From Labilithrix luteola (lineage in GTDB: Bacteria; Myxococcota_A; Polyangia; Polyangiales; Polyangiaceae): a stretch of 64,000 bases of DNA. The position numbers and the translations under genes were made by a program. The stretch's first letter is position 1. Every line of letters starts with the position of its first letter. A model generated the notes under the pieces. It was not told the origin of the DNA, did not search any database, and saw only the letters and a list, made by a program, of their open reading frames with translations. Location: contig NZ_CP012333.1 of assembly GCF_001263205.1 (NCBI RefSeq), positions 7,400,001 to 7,464,000 of the forward strand, read 5' to 3'. This document shows positions 35,101-43,675 of the stretch, in pieces.

Positions 35101-36029
35101 GTCGTCTTGCCTGCCGCTTCGTCGAAGTGACTGCGCGCTTCGACGTGGGCGAGGTGCGTGACCGCGAGCTGCGGCCCGAAAGTTTGCTTGGCGAGCTGGA
35201 CGTCGAGCGTCGCCACGACATCGTCCGCGGTCGCATCGGCGTTCAGATGGAGCTTGGCGACGGCTTCACCCGCCGGCGCGTCGTCGAGCGTGCGTGAGAG
35301 GCCGAGCTCGACAGGCGTCTCGCCGGAGCCGAGACTTGCGCGAACGTGCCATTCGTCGGCGACTGGCTCCGCGTGGACGTGCAGCTGGAGCCCTCGAAGC
35401 TCGTCGCGTTCGACCACGGGGCCACGTTCGCCCGCGACGATGCGCACGACCTTGATCGTGACGTCGCGGACGTCCGCCGCGGGAAGGAGCGGAGCCAGAG
35501 CAAGGAGCTCGCGCGGCTTCTTCGAGAGAGGCGTGCTGGGCGCAGGCGGCGCGGGAGCGGGCGAAGACGGAGACAGCGCGTCGAGCGACGTCTTGCCGTG
35601 TTCGTCGATCGCCATCGTCAGCGCGACGTTCGAGAGCGCGACGTGTTCGACTCTACGACCAGCGCCCGTAAAGAGCGCCATCGACCAGCGGGCTTCGACG
35701 TGGCCGATGCGTGCGAGCTCCGGAGCGATGCTGCGGAACTCCGCCGGCGAGCGCACGACGACATCGTCGACGGCAAGGCCGTGCAGGAGGGTGAAGCGGA
35801 TGGCGCGATAGTCGATCTCGATGCCCATGGTCGACTGGACGGCCGACTGGATCCGGCGTTTGACGACGGGGCGTTCGAGGTTCTGGAGAATGGCAAAGAC
35901 GGAGGCGACGAGGAGCACGACCAGGGCGCCGAGGGCGACGAGCCCACGCAGCACCCACCGGCCGACTCGCGCGCGTCGACGCGATTCGTTCGCGTTCGAT
36001 TCCATGCGCGGGAGCGGTTTCCGAGACAT
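32196..36029 (-). CDS. AsmA/YdbH-like giant envelope protein
   Basis: 1277 residues. One N-terminal membrane helix (about 27-48: LRGLVALGALVVLLVASVFAIL) followed by ILQNLERPVVKRRIQSAVQSTMGIEIDYRAI, the standard AsmA-type opening, and then more than 1100 residues of beta-strand-rich repeats. The C-terminal QNIISLRQFEIGLRGGRVTGQCAL is the part most like the conserved end of YdbH/AsmA proteins. Such proteins form long hydrophobic grooves carrying phospholipid between inner and outer membrane. First gene of a three-gene overlapping operon with DUF1318 and the PD40/TPR protein. Confidence 0.83.
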   Translation of the reverse strand: MSRKPLPRMESNANESRRRARVGRWVLRGLVALGALVVLLVASVFAILQNLERPVVKRRIQSAVQSTMGIEIDYRAIRFTLLHGLAVDDVVVRSPAEFRSIAPELARIGHVEARWSMALFTGAGRRVEHVALSNVALTMAIDEHGKTSLDALSPSSPAPAPPAPSTPLSKKPRELLALAPLLPAADVRDVTIKVVRIVAGERGPVVERDELRGLQLHVHAEPVADEWHVRASLGSGETPVELGLSRTLDDAPAGEAVAKLHLNADATADDVVATLDVQLAKQTFGPQLAVTHLAHVEARSHFDEAAGKTTITLNRATLADDIASSEASIDLPDHGAPLLRHAEGQIDFARLVALLPRALVPLEARIGRGQLEYRVDGLDLEALPRLNEGSKASVEGDLAGIEIPEVARIASAKLSARIEPGTSDSLRARANVDLESAEAKVSGRSVRVDGLKVEADATQIKGGVLNGNVSLALSTLDAAGAERIAAKGAKLGVRFGDLVVDADAPLATRGDVTITSEVGTLDVRTPGNRTTLERLSLRAHAAPTGREPLAFDADLRTGLAESRDAAGKSLLRAPLRVAVATSELFLDAKQPSSSRGKAKVVVGADGLEMTAELTKGRDALDFDVDAKSPHLGIVRSLLPSELAKKLPIERIGLALRSRGRVEKLASAAPSLEQHTEVRLERPAFDTSSARALSLVLDSKGDALRNVIDGDLRAEGLTIAGTAPSDDHMTFGATIDRELPSLAVHFDATGRLQAKLATTLGFDRSRRALTFDIEGTAARLAALAPLVASVRGARALDLSKLEGSVSAHGALLGAVSDVDRDGNVKFEPALGRSAGLDGTLALKANHVAWNGGGTTFAAPAIAIEAKLRTDGERRTVEGRLDTDELHFVSGPHTFQAGGLHDEFAVTFAGDLADPEIESKQAIAAQVLEQDVLPTYPVGNAAVALAFRRSRDGVIHLSNFEMVNGAGGTSLALKGAIDPSEEQKRLSLRGDLRQNLALLSNAPQRFSGRGTANVTLRVESPDLATFRTIADVRVERADLRLPGYGVVIEEADGEVPITIAVRAGPHGIRMMREDKDNPYSSLRFADQHPLLSRSSFISIRRLTTPLVTVAPIAGNLQIEQNIISLRQFEIGLRGGRVTGQCALNLNGEKSTLDMHLRADGVQSSHGEPFTGSAAIAVSAGDHNIEGRADILQIGKRHLLDLLDLQDPFHTDASINKIRSAMTFGYPDRLRVTFNHGFAGVHVTFGGLAGLVSVGDIRGIPIGPLIDRFVAPLMPAKDEP

Positions 36030-36521
36030 CGCCGTGAAGTGCGATGAATTCTAGCGTCCTTGCTACGTCGATCCGGGGTTGTCCTCGGAAATTTCCGAGT
36101 CAACGCGACCGCAGAGCGCACACACGGACGTGACGCGAACTCATCCATGCGATGGCGTTCGTGGCTCGTCGTCGAAAGCGAACGTGTCGGACCGGTCGCG
36201 CGCGCGGTGATGTGAAGACTTGTTCGAGCGATGAAAGACGCGAGCGTGACCGATCGATGTCGGTGCCGGTGTGTCGCTGTCACGAGCGTTGCCCGATGCA
36301 ACGGCTCGAGCGCGTTGGATCGACCTCGTCAGTGGCGTTTGAAGTACTGCACCTCACGCTCGTGCTTCGCGCGATGAGAACGCCGTGTCGACGTAGACCG
36401 GTAGGCGCGTCTCGGTCGGGGACGCGTCGGGCGCCACACGACAATGGCCGAGCTTTTTGGAGTTCTGAGGCGACCCGAAGTATCGTCGTTGCGCCGGGGG
36501 GTGCCCCGAGCGGCGGAGGGA
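36030..36521. other. Divergent intergenic region, 492 bp
   Basis: Separates the AsmA-like operon (minus) from the cysteine-rich lipoprotein gene (plus). Apart from the palindrome at 36084-36099, no gene, RNA or clear promoter box was recognised. Open frames crossing it lack recognisable protein features. Confidence 0.5.
36084..36099. promoter_or_regulatory. Perfect 16-base palindrome upstream of the AsmA-like operon
   Basis: CTCGGAAATTTCCGAG reads identically on both strands and lies 55 bases upstream of the AsmA-like start, in a promoter-proximal position. It is a plausible dimeric-regulator site. No regulator gene is next to it. Confidence 0.5.
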
Positions 36522-37061
36522 ATGATGGCTTCGATTCGAATCGTTGCGGTCGTGGGCGTGTGCGCGCTTTCCATGGTGTTTGGCTGTCAGAAGAAGGAAG
36601 AGGCGCCCGTCGGCACCTCCGTGGCCATCGCCGACGCGGCAGTCGTCGTCGCGGTCGACGCGGCGGCTCCTGCGGTTCCCTCTTCCGATCCGCTTCCTGC
36701 GCAAGCCAAGGCGGCGCAGCCTGCTGCAGCGAACGGCGCGGTGGCAAGCGTCGATGCCGGTCTCGCTGCGGCCGACGCGGGCGTTGCCGCCGTGGACGCA
36801 GGCACGTCGGGCGGCCCGCAGGACTGCTGCTGCGAAGTCACCGGCCAGCCGCTCGTGAGCATCGCGATGAGCGAGTGCAACAAGGTCCGCAAAGGCCAAT
36901 GCGTGAAGAAGGAGCGCTGCGCCGCTGCGCCTGCCCCTGCCGAGCCCGCCAAGGATGCGTGCTGTTGCGACGCCGCCGGCAAGAAGGAAGTCATCGGCAT
37001 GAGCGAGTGCAACAAGGGCCGCAAGGGCCAGTGCGTGAAGATGACCGAGTGCAAGAAGTAG
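36522..37061 (+). CDS. Lipoprotein with two tandem CCC cysteine-rich repeats
   Basis: 179 residues. Lipobox MVFGC (Cys22), then an Ala/Val/Asp-rich linker of about 80 residues. The end carries two copies of a unit of about 33 residues: CCCEVTG...MSECNKVRKGQCV..ERC and CCCDAAG...MSECNKGRKGQCV..TEC, six cysteines each, separated by an Ala/Pro linker. The repeats suggest a small metal- or disulfide-stabilised knot. GGAGGG at 36515-36520 precedes both ATG 36522 and ATG 36525. No family recognised. Confidence 0.72.
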   Translation: MMASIRIVAVVGVCALSMVFGCQKKEEAPVGTSVAIADAAVVVAVDAAAPAVPSSDPLPAQAKAAQPAAANGAVASVDAGLAAADAGVAAVDAGTSGGPQDCCCEVTGQPLVSIAMSECNKVRKGQCVKKERCAAAPAPAEPAKDACCCDAAGKKEVIGMSECNKGRKGQCVKMTECKK

Positions 37062-37268
37062 TCGGGTAGTGGGCCTACGAGCCTGAACGTCGGGCTCGCA
37101 GGGTGCCGCGCTTCGTGACGTTGGTCGCGAAGCGCGGCCTCGTGCTCCGTGATCCGTGCGTATGCGCGCGGGGCGCAGAGAGCCCGAGCATAGGCGTTGA
37201 TGCCGCGAAAGCGGGCGCATCCGCCGCGTTGCGGGACGGGACGTGGTCCCTAACTGGGAAGAGCGACG

Positions 37269-38669
37269 ATGGCTACAACCGCGCGACGAGGCATGTCGTG
37301 GGTCGCCATGGGGCTCTTTTCGGCCTCCACGGTGATCAACTTCTCGAACACCGGCGCCCTCGCGGAGTACGGGCTTGGTTGCATCGTGCTCTACGTCGTT
37401 CCCGCGCTCGTCTTTCTGCTGCCCGCGGCGGTCGTGTCTGCGGAGCTCGGGAGCACCTGGAAGGGCGGCATCTTCGAATGGGTGCACGAGGCGTTCGGCG
37501 AGCGCTGGGCGTTCAGCGCCGCGTGGCAGCAGTGGATGCAGAACGTCCTCTTTTGCCCGCTCCTGCTCTCGTTCGTCGCAGGGGATCTCGCATTCCTCAT
37601 CGATCCCGAGCTCGCTCGCAACGGCACGTTCAACGCCGCCGTGGTCGTCCTCTGCTTCGGCGGCGCCACGCTCGTCTCGATGCGTGGCATTCGCCGCGCC
37701 GCCCGGTTTGCGACCATCACGGCCGTTGTCGGTATTGCGTTACCGACCCTGCTCCTCGCCGTCCTCGCAGCCGTCTATTTGAAGTCGGGGCACCGCTCGG
37801 CCGTGCCCCTCGACCGTCACCACGTAGTGCCTCCGGGGCACGGCTTCCGAGGCCTCGTGCTCGTCGTCGGCAACTTCCTCGCCTACGGCGGAGTCGAGGT
37901 CACCGCCGTCCACGCGCGCGAGATGCGGTCTCCCGAGCGCGGATATCCCAAATCGATGGCGCTGATGGCGATTCTCGCGTTCGTCGTCTTCGTCACGTCG
38001 AGCCTTGGGACGGCGATTGCCGTCGTGAACCACCGAATCGTGCTCAGCGCGAGCCTCATGCAGGCCTTCGATCACTACTTCCGCACGTTCCAGGTGCGCT
38101 GGGCCACGCCGATCATGGCCAGTCTCTACATCCTCGCCGCGCTGGGGACGGTGGTGTCGTGGATGTCGGGCCCGAGCCACGGCATGCTCGCCGTTGGCCG
38201 GCGAGGTCTTCTGCCGCCGTTCTTCCAGCGAACCAATCGCCAGGGCGCCCCCACGGGAGTGCTCGCGGTCCAGGCGGCGCTCGTCATGTTGATTGCCGCG
38301 GCATTCGTCGTCGTTCGGAACGTCAACGAGGTTTACTGGGTGCTCGAAGCCGCGACGACCGAACTCTACATCGTGATGTACGTCATCATGTTCCTGGCCG
38401 CGATCCGCCTGCGCAAAGTGCGGGCGTCGACGCACCGAGGATTCCGGGCGCCGCTGCTGCCTGCGCTGGCCGCGCTCGGTGGTGTTGCCTGCGCTGCGGG
38501 GTTCGTCCTCGGTCTTCTGCCTCCCGCCGCGCTGCCCATCCATCACCACGCGCGCTACGTCGTCTTGCTCACGCTCGTCGTGGGCAGCCTTTCGAGCGTG
38601 CCGTTCTACCTCCTCGCCTTTCGCAAGGCGGATTGGGCGCCGGTCGTAGCTCGTACGCCGGTCGCCTGA
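37269..38669 (+). CDS. APC-superfamily amino acid permease (GadC-like)
   Basis: 466 residues with about twelve membrane segments. The N-terminal MGLFSASTVINFSNTGALAEYGLGCIVLYVV and AELGSTWKGGIFEWVHEAFG segments match the glutamate/GABA antiporter branch of APC carriers ('aELa...pg.GG.Y.W...afG'). It would exchange or import amino acids across the inner membrane. The ATG at 37269 is preceded by GGGAAGAG. No decarboxylase gene lies beside it, so an acid-resistance role is not supported by context. Confidence 0.86.
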   Translation: MATTARRGMSWVAMGLFSASTVINFSNTGALAEYGLGCIVLYVVPALVFLLPAAVVSAELGSTWKGGIFEWVHEAFGERWAFSAAWQQWMQNVLFCPLLLSFVAGDLAFLIDPELARNGTFNAAVVVLCFGGATLVSMRGIRRAARFATITAVVGIALPTLLLAVLAAVYLKSGHRSAVPLDRHHVVPPGHGFRGLVLVVGNFLAYGGVEVTAVHAREMRSPERGYPKSMALMAILAFVVFVTSSLGTAIAVVNHRIVLSASLMQAFDHYFRTFQVRWATPIMASLYILAALGTVVSWMSGPSHGMLAVGRRGLLPPFFQRTNRQGAPTGVLAVQAALVMLIAAAFVVVRNVNEVYWVLEAATTELYIVMYVIMFLAAIRLRKVRASTHRGFRAPLLPALAALGGVACAAGFVLGLLPPAALPIHHHARYVVLLTLVVGSLSSVPFYLLAFRKADWAPVVARTPVA

Positions 38670-38694
38670 CGCGTTCGGGGCTCCCTGCGACTAC

Positions 38695-38713
38695 AGCGCA
38701 ACTCAGTTGCGCT
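38695..38713. terminator. Bidirectional hairpin between permease and oleate hydratase
   Basis: AGCGCAACT pairs perfectly with AGTTGCGCT around a single C, and GACTA/TAGTC further out can extend the stem. It lies in the 54-base gap between two convergent stops. It lacks a T-run but is placed as a shared terminator. Confidence 0.55.
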
Positions 38714-38723
38714 GATTGAATAG

Positions 38724-40415
38724 TCAAACAGAGTTCGCGACAGACTTGTGCAAAGGACCGAGGATTTCGGGGCCCTCGCCCACCGTGGGCCCCGAAATCC
38801 TCGGTCCAAGCAAGTGGTCGCCGCAGTAGGCGAAAGCCGTCTTGAGCGCGGACAGCGCGACCCGGGGATGAATGACGCCGTGATAGATGCCGGGAACCTT
38901 CTGGTGGACGTCGAAGTGCCGATAGACGGCATGCATCGCTCCACGTACCGAGTACTCGACGGTGAACACGACGTCCTCGGGAATCTCGACGAATTGACCG
39001 AGGAACGCGAAATTCTCGGCACCTTTCGGAACGACGAGCGGCCGATCGCCGGGCGCGCGCCGCTCGAACTGCGCCGTGATGTAAGGCATCATGACGGTGG
39101 TCACCTTGGTGGTTTTTCGGACTTCGTCGGCGATGTCTTCGGCGCCGAGATGTCCGAGGAGCTCGGTGAGGACCTCCTGACCCGTGCATTCCGACATTCG
39201 CTTGTTCACGTAGTCACCGAGATTGTCGCCGAGGAGCGAATAGCCCCAGAGCGTGAAGACGTCGTCCGGCTGACCGTCGAAATGGGGTTGATGAGGTACG
39301 ACGATGGAGAGAAGCCATCGTGAATCCTTGAACGTGATCAGCGCCCCTTCGCCCGGCACATTTCCGGAGAAGTCACGGATTCGATCGAGGAGAAGCGGGC
39401 CCTTCATGGTCAACGTGAACGACTCCCATTTCGATTCACCGACGTTGCCGTGGAAGACACTCGGATGTCCGAAGTCCGCAGCCTTCGTGGCGAGTCGGTC
39501 CCACAGCGACCAGCTTCCGTCGCGCTTGTCGGTCACGAGCTCTGGAACGGTGTGGTCGCCACCATACGTCGAATCGGCGGTCATGGACCCGAGCGTGAGA
39601 AACACGAAGTCCTCCGCACCGAGCTCGATCGTCTCCGGCTTGCCATGACGGATCAGTCGGAGGCGTTCCGCGCGTCGTGCGTCAGGACCGCGAAAGTCGA
39701 CGTCGGTGACGGTGACGCCGTACTCCGTCGCCACGCCTCGCTGTTCCAGCCACTGCTCGATGGGACGAACGATGGAGTCGTACTGATTGAGGCGCGTTCG
39801 GCGGACCCCCGAGAGCGTATGGATTCGGTCGAATTCCTGGACGAAGCGCAAGAAGTAGCGCCGAAGCTCGATGGCGCTGTGCCAGTTCTGGAAGGCGAAG
39901 GTCGTTCGCCACATGCACCAGAAGTTCGTCTGGAAGAAGTGAGGCTTGAAGAACTCGTAGATGCGCCGGTCGCCGATGGCCTTCTCGGACATCATGAGAA
40001 GGCGCACCATGTCTGCACGATCCCGTCCATCGAGGCCGAGCTCCGACGCATCTGCGATCGTGTGGTCGCCCCGCACGATGCGCGCTCGAGCGTTGGTCTT
40101 GTTGACGTGGTTGAAGGCCCAGATCTCTTCTTTGACGCTCTTCGTCGAATCGCCCAATGTCGGAATCGAATCGAGGAGGTTCCAGAGGCATACGTAGGCC
40201 TCCTCCTCGAGCATTCGTCCGCCTCGGCTCACGTAGGCGTCTTTCACGAGGGGCGAGTCTGCGCCGTCGAGCGAGCCACCTGGCATGGGCAGATGCTCGA
40301 GAATGCGGATGTTCTGGCCGCGGACGCCGGCATCACGAACGAGAAACGCGGCGGCCGCGAGCGAGGCGATGCCGCCACCGACCAGCCAAACCCGGGCATT
40401 CTGCGCGTTGACCAT
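38724..40415 (-). CDS. ohyA: Oleate hydratase (myosin-cross-reactive antigen family)
   Basis: 563 residues from MVNAQNARVWLVGGG. The FAD loop GGGIASLAAAAFLVRDA (about 13-29), the ILEHLPMPGGSLDG segment, SRGGRMLEEEAYVCLWNLLDSIPTL and MPYITAQFERR are the family hallmarks. The enzyme hydrates the cis-9 double bond of oleate to 10-hydroxystearate, with FAD needed structurally, usually at the membrane. The last 28 codons contain a perfect 21-bp inverted repeat (38755-38807), so the natural C-terminus may have been altered. A longer upstream extension is non-conserved. Confidence 0.93.
   Translation of the reverse strand: MVNAQNARVWLVGGGIASLAAAAFLVRDAGVRGQNIRILEHLPMPGGSLDGADSPLVKDAYVSRGGRMLEEEAYVCLWNLLDSIPTLGDSTKSVKEEIWAFNHVNKTNARARIVRGDHTIADASELGLDGRDRADMVRLLMMSEKAIGDRRIYEFFKPHFFQTNFWCMWRTTFAFQNWHSAIELRRYFLRFVQEFDRIHTLSGVRRTRLNQYDSIVRPIEQWLEQRGVATEYGVTVTDVDFRGPDARRAERLRLIRHGKPETIELGAEDFVFLTLGSMTADSTYGGDHTVPELVTDKRDGSWSLWDRLATKAADFGHPSVFHGNVGESKWESFTLTMKGPLLLDRIRDFSGNVPGEGALITFKDSRWLLSIVVPHQPHFDGQPDDVFTLWGYSLLGDNLGDYVNKRMSECTGQEVLTELLGHLGAEDIADEVRKTTKVTTVMMPYITAQFERRAPGDRPLVVPKGAENFAFLGQFVEIPEDVVFTVEYSVRGAMHAVYRHFDVHQKVPGIYHGVIHPRVALSALKTAFAYCGDHLLGPRISGPTVGEGPEILGPLHKSVANSV
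38755..38807. repeat. Perfect 21-bp inverted repeat inside the 3' end of ohyA
   Basis: The left arm at 38755-38775 (beginning GGACCGAGGATTTCGG) is the exact reverse complement of 38787-38807, with an 11-base loop at 38776-38786. It lies 31 bases inside the coding region and encodes the similar peptides GPRISGP and GPEILGP. A stem this long is not expected in coding DNA by chance. Confidence 0.9.
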
Positions 40416-40921
40416 ACGACTGCCCTGCAGAAACCGTGCGCAGGGGCGGATGAGTCGAGGATTCGTAGAGGTTTCAACGTGAGAAGCGGGACCGTCACGG
40501 GCGACCGGACTGTCGTCTGCTTTCGTATTCCTTCGGCGCCCTGGCAACGATTCGGACGGTACGCGCGGGGCCTTCTATGCGTATTACGGTCTGGATGACT
40601 TCGGCCACGCGATTGGCGAAGTGACGCCCGACGATCCGCCGCTTCATCTCGGTCGAGTACGAGATGGATCTCGACACCGTCGACGTCGTGCCGTTCCTGA
40701 TCGACGTGCTCGCGCCCTGAGCGAATTGCAACGCACGTTGCTCGTCGCAACGTCGTACGCAATGAGGCTCGTCGACGTCGCGCCGTGTCCTGCAACGCTC
40801 TTCGGAGCGTGACACGCCGTCGTCACGCGCGCGTTACGCGGTCGAATCTGCCCGATGAAAGGCACGGTTTCGACACCGTTTCGTTGCCAAACGTCACACG
40901 ACTGCCTGATAGCCGGCGCGT
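40416..40921. other. Intergenic region, 506 bp, possible gene remnant
   Basis: Between the divergent ohyA and porin starts. The plus-strand stretch 40540-40720 reads GAFYAYYGLDDFGHAIGEV in one frame and then FISVEYEMDLDTVDVVPFLIDVLAP up to a TGA at about 40720 in another, which may be a relic or a frameshifted short gene. GCGTGAC (40807-40813) and GTCACGC (40822-40828) form an inverted repeat about 95 bases before the porin start. Nothing else was recognised. Confidence 0.35.
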
Positions 40922-42151
40922 GTGAATCGCAATTGTGTTTCTGTTGTGACAGTCGCGTTTCTTTTTGCAACGACCCTTTCGAGCCTCGGTCGAGCCCAAT
41001 CGGTCGCTCCCGAGGCCGTGAGCACTGCGCCGAGCGCGAACCGCGAAAGCAGCGCGTTGCCCAAGGCGGAGACGGAACCGCGCTGGTACGAGCGCCTCCA
41101 CATCCGCGGCTACACTCAGCTTCGCTACAACAACCTCGTCGAGACCAACCACGCGCTGAAGAGCGAGCAAGCGGACAAGTCGGTGGGCGGTGATCCGAGC
41201 GTCTTCCTCCGCCGCGCGCGCCTGCTGGTCTACGGAGACGTCTTTCCGCGCGTGTCGGTCTACTTCCAGAGTGACTTCGCGAGCGCGTTCGAAGACGGCC
41301 TGAACTTCGGTCAGGTTCGCGACTGGTACACGGACATCTTTCTCGACGATCGGAAGATGTTTCGTATTCGTGCCGGTCAGCAGAAAGTGCCTTATGGCTT
41401 CGAGCTGATGCAGTCGAGCCAGAATCGACTCCCCTTCGATCGCTCCGATGCGCTCAATAGTGCGTTTGTCAACGAGCGCGACATCGGTGCTTTCTTGTTC
41501 TTCGAAACCGAATACGCGCGAAAGAAGTTTCGCTCGCTCGTCGATTCCGGTCTGAAGGGCTCGGGAGACTACGGCATCGCCGCCGTCGGCGTGACCAACG
41601 GGCAGCCGCTCAACACGCGGGAGAAAAACGCCAACAAGCACCTGTTCGCGCGCTTGACGTATCCCTTCGAGATCGGATCCCAAACGGTCGAGATCGGTGG
41701 AGGCGGCTACACGGGGTTGTTCGTCCCGACCAAGAGCGAAGGGGTAGGGGGTGACAGGCAGATTCGTGACGTGCGCGTGCACGGAACGTTCGTCCTGTAT
41801 CCGCGGCCGATCGGATTCCAGGCGGAATACAACGTCGGCGTCGGGCCCGAACGCGACGGGGACAAGGTGGCGGAGAAGCCGCTCGACGGTGGATACGTGA
41901 TGGCGATGGTCCGCGTGAAGACGGACGCCGGACACTTCACGCCGTACGTTCGCGCGCATCGCTACGACGGCGGCAAGAAGTTCTTCGAGAACGCCCCGCG
42001 CCACGAGGTTCGCGAGGTCAATGCCGGCATCGAATGGCAGCCGAACAAGTGGCTCGAGCTTACCGCCGAGTTCATGAAGAGCGAGCGCACCGTCGACGGC
42101 CGCACGCAGGACGGCGAATTGATTCGCGCCCAGCTCCAAGTGAACTACTGA
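40922..42151 (+). CDS. OprP/OprO-like phosphate-selective porin
   Basis: 409 residues from GTG 40922. Signal peptide (VTVAFLFATTLSSLGRAQ) and a beta-barrel pattern throughout: LHIRGYTQLRYNN, FLRRARLLVYGDVFPRVSVYFQSDF, FRIRAGQQKVPYGFELMQSS, ending ELIRAQLQVNY with the aromatic C-terminal residue used for barrel insertion. This is the OprO/P family, outer-membrane channels for phosphate or other anions. No phosphate-uptake genes are adjacent, so the solute is uncertain. Confidence 0.88.
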   Translation: MNRNCVSVVTVAFLFATTLSSLGRAQSVAPEAVSTAPSANRESSALPKAETEPRWYERLHIRGYTQLRYNNLVETNHALKSEQADKSVGGDPSVFLRRARLLVYGDVFPRVSVYFQSDFASAFEDGLNFGQVRDWYTDIFLDDRKMFRIRAGQQKVPYGFELMQSSQNRLPFDRSDALNSAFVNERDIGAFLFFETEYARKKFRSLVDSGLKGSGDYGIAAVGVTNGQPLNTREKNANKHLFARLTYPFEIGSQTVEIGGGGYTGLFVPTKSEGVGGDRQIRDVRVHGTFVLYPRPIGFQAEYNVGVGPERDGDKVAEKPLDGGYVMAMVRVKTDAGHFTPYVRAHRYDGGKKFFENAPRHEVREVNAGIEWQPNKWLELTAEFMKSERTVDGRTQDGELIRAQLQVNY

Positions 42152-42352
42152 GTCACGTGGCAGGCGATGCGACCTTCGAGTTGGAGAACTCCGTCGTCAC
42201 GAGAATTCGCAGCGTGCAATCCCGAGGAATGGTGGACGAGCGCAACGGATCAATTGAGACTGTCTCGCGACGTCCGTGACGTGGTCTGACTCGAACGGGC
42301 ATCGCGCCGGTGCAGCTGCGACCACGCGCATTCGCATTCGTCAGGAGGGCAC

Positions 42353-43546
42353 ATGCAGATATTCCGTCGACGTTCGCGAAGAGTCTGGGCGAGCCTGACA
42401 ACTCTGATCGCAGCGAACACGGTCGTGCTCGCGCTGTCGTGCGGCGGCGACGCAGGCGACAGCGGCGGAGGCCCCGGGGCGTCGCCCTCGTCGCCCCCGT
42501 CGTCCGTGGGCGCGACGTCTCCCAACGACGGCGGCGCAGGGCCGAGTCCGACGGGAACGGCGGGCCCGGGCGATGCGTCGCTGCCGGACGGAGCAACGCG
42601 AGCCTTCACGGGCGTGCGCCCGTTCGGGCCGAAGGCTCCGTGGAACGTCCCCGTGAAGGACATCCCGGTTCATCCGCAGAGTGCGACGTACGCCGGGTAC
42701 TTGTGGAACGACAATTCGACCAACGTGCCCGAACGTGACTTCGAGTTGAACTTCCGCAAGTACACGTATCCGGTTTACGACGCGACGCTCGCGACGGATT
42801 CGTACGCCGTCGTCGACCAGAACGCCTGGGGCAACCTCGGTGGAACCAGCGTTCCGTTCAATCCGGCATGGCGCCCCAACGATGGCACCGACGCGCAGCT
42901 CATCTTGCTCGATCCGACGACCGGGCGCGAATGGGACTTGTGGGGAGTCGTCGTCGACGTGAATGCCAAAAAGCTCACGATCGGCAATGGCAACCTCTGC
43001 CCGGGTGACTACTTCACGAACGATTGGGACGACCCGAAGACGAAGTGCACGGGGTCTCGAGGCGTGGGGATCAACTACCTCGCGATGCTCGTTCGCCCGT
43101 GGGAGATTGCCCAGGGCAAAATCGAGCACGCGCTCTCGCTGCCGATCGTCGGTACGTCGGGCACCACCTTCGTCGCCCCCGCCACCAAGCTCGAACATCC
43201 GGGAAAAGCCGGGAACATTCCCGAAGGCATGCGCTTCGCGCTGAACGTCAGCGAGCAGGACATCGACGCGTACGTGGCCACGTTCACGGGTATCCGCCCC
43301 CAACTCAAGGACGCGCTTCGCGTGATCCTCGTTGCTCTGAAGGACTACGGCTGGTTCGTCACCGACACAGCCGGTGGTACGGCGTTCCAGTTCGAAGCGC
43401 CCGAGTCCGCCGCAAGCGACTGGCAGAATGCAGGCGTCTTGCCGGCGCAGAGCAGTGGTGGGCGGGAGCTCCCGAGATTCCTACTTTCGGGCTTCATCAC
43501 GCAGACCCGCATCGCGGCCTACGTGCCCAGCGATCAGTATCCCTGA
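42353..43546 (+). CDS. Large secreted lipoprotein, function unknown
   Basis: 397 residues preceded by a strong AGGAGG. Signal peptide with lipobox LALSC (Cys30), a Gly/Ser/Pro linker to about residue 85, then a compact domain with LILLDPTTGREWDLWGVV, GSRGVGINYLAMLVRPWEIAQGKIEHALSL and VSEQDIDAYVATF. The 'GvGi.yLA.l.RP.Ei..GrI.HAL' block recurs in a family of secreted proteins of unknown function in actinobacteria and myxobacteria, to my knowledge. No catalytic assignment is made. Confidence 0.72.
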   Translation: MQIFRRRSRRVWASLTTLIAANTVVLALSCGGDAGDSGGGPGASPSSPPSSVGATSPNDGGAGPSPTGTAGPGDASLPDGATRAFTGVRPFGPKAPWNVPVKDIPVHPQSATYAGYLWNDNSTNVPERDFELNFRKYTYPVYDATLATDSYAVVDQNAWGNLGGTSVPFNPAWRPNDGTDAQLILLDPTTGREWDLWGVVVDVNAKKLTIGNGNLCPGDYFTNDWDDPKTKCTGSRGVGINYLAMLVRPWEIAQGKIEHALSLPIVGTSGTTFVAPATKLEHPGKAGNIPEGMRFALNVSEQDIDAYVATFTGIRPQLKDALRVILVALKDYGWFVTDTAGGTAFQFEAPESAASDWQNAGVLPAQSSGGRELPRFLLSGFITQTRIAAYVPSDQYP

Positions 43547-43675
43547 CGAGCTTGTCGTCCGAAGATCCCTATCCGATGTGTTGACAGCCCGAGGGGCGAA
43601 CGCGGGCGCAGCAGCTGAACTCGGCTCGCTCGAGGGAAGGCGACGCTGGCACGCGGTTTCGATCCCCCGAGCTTG

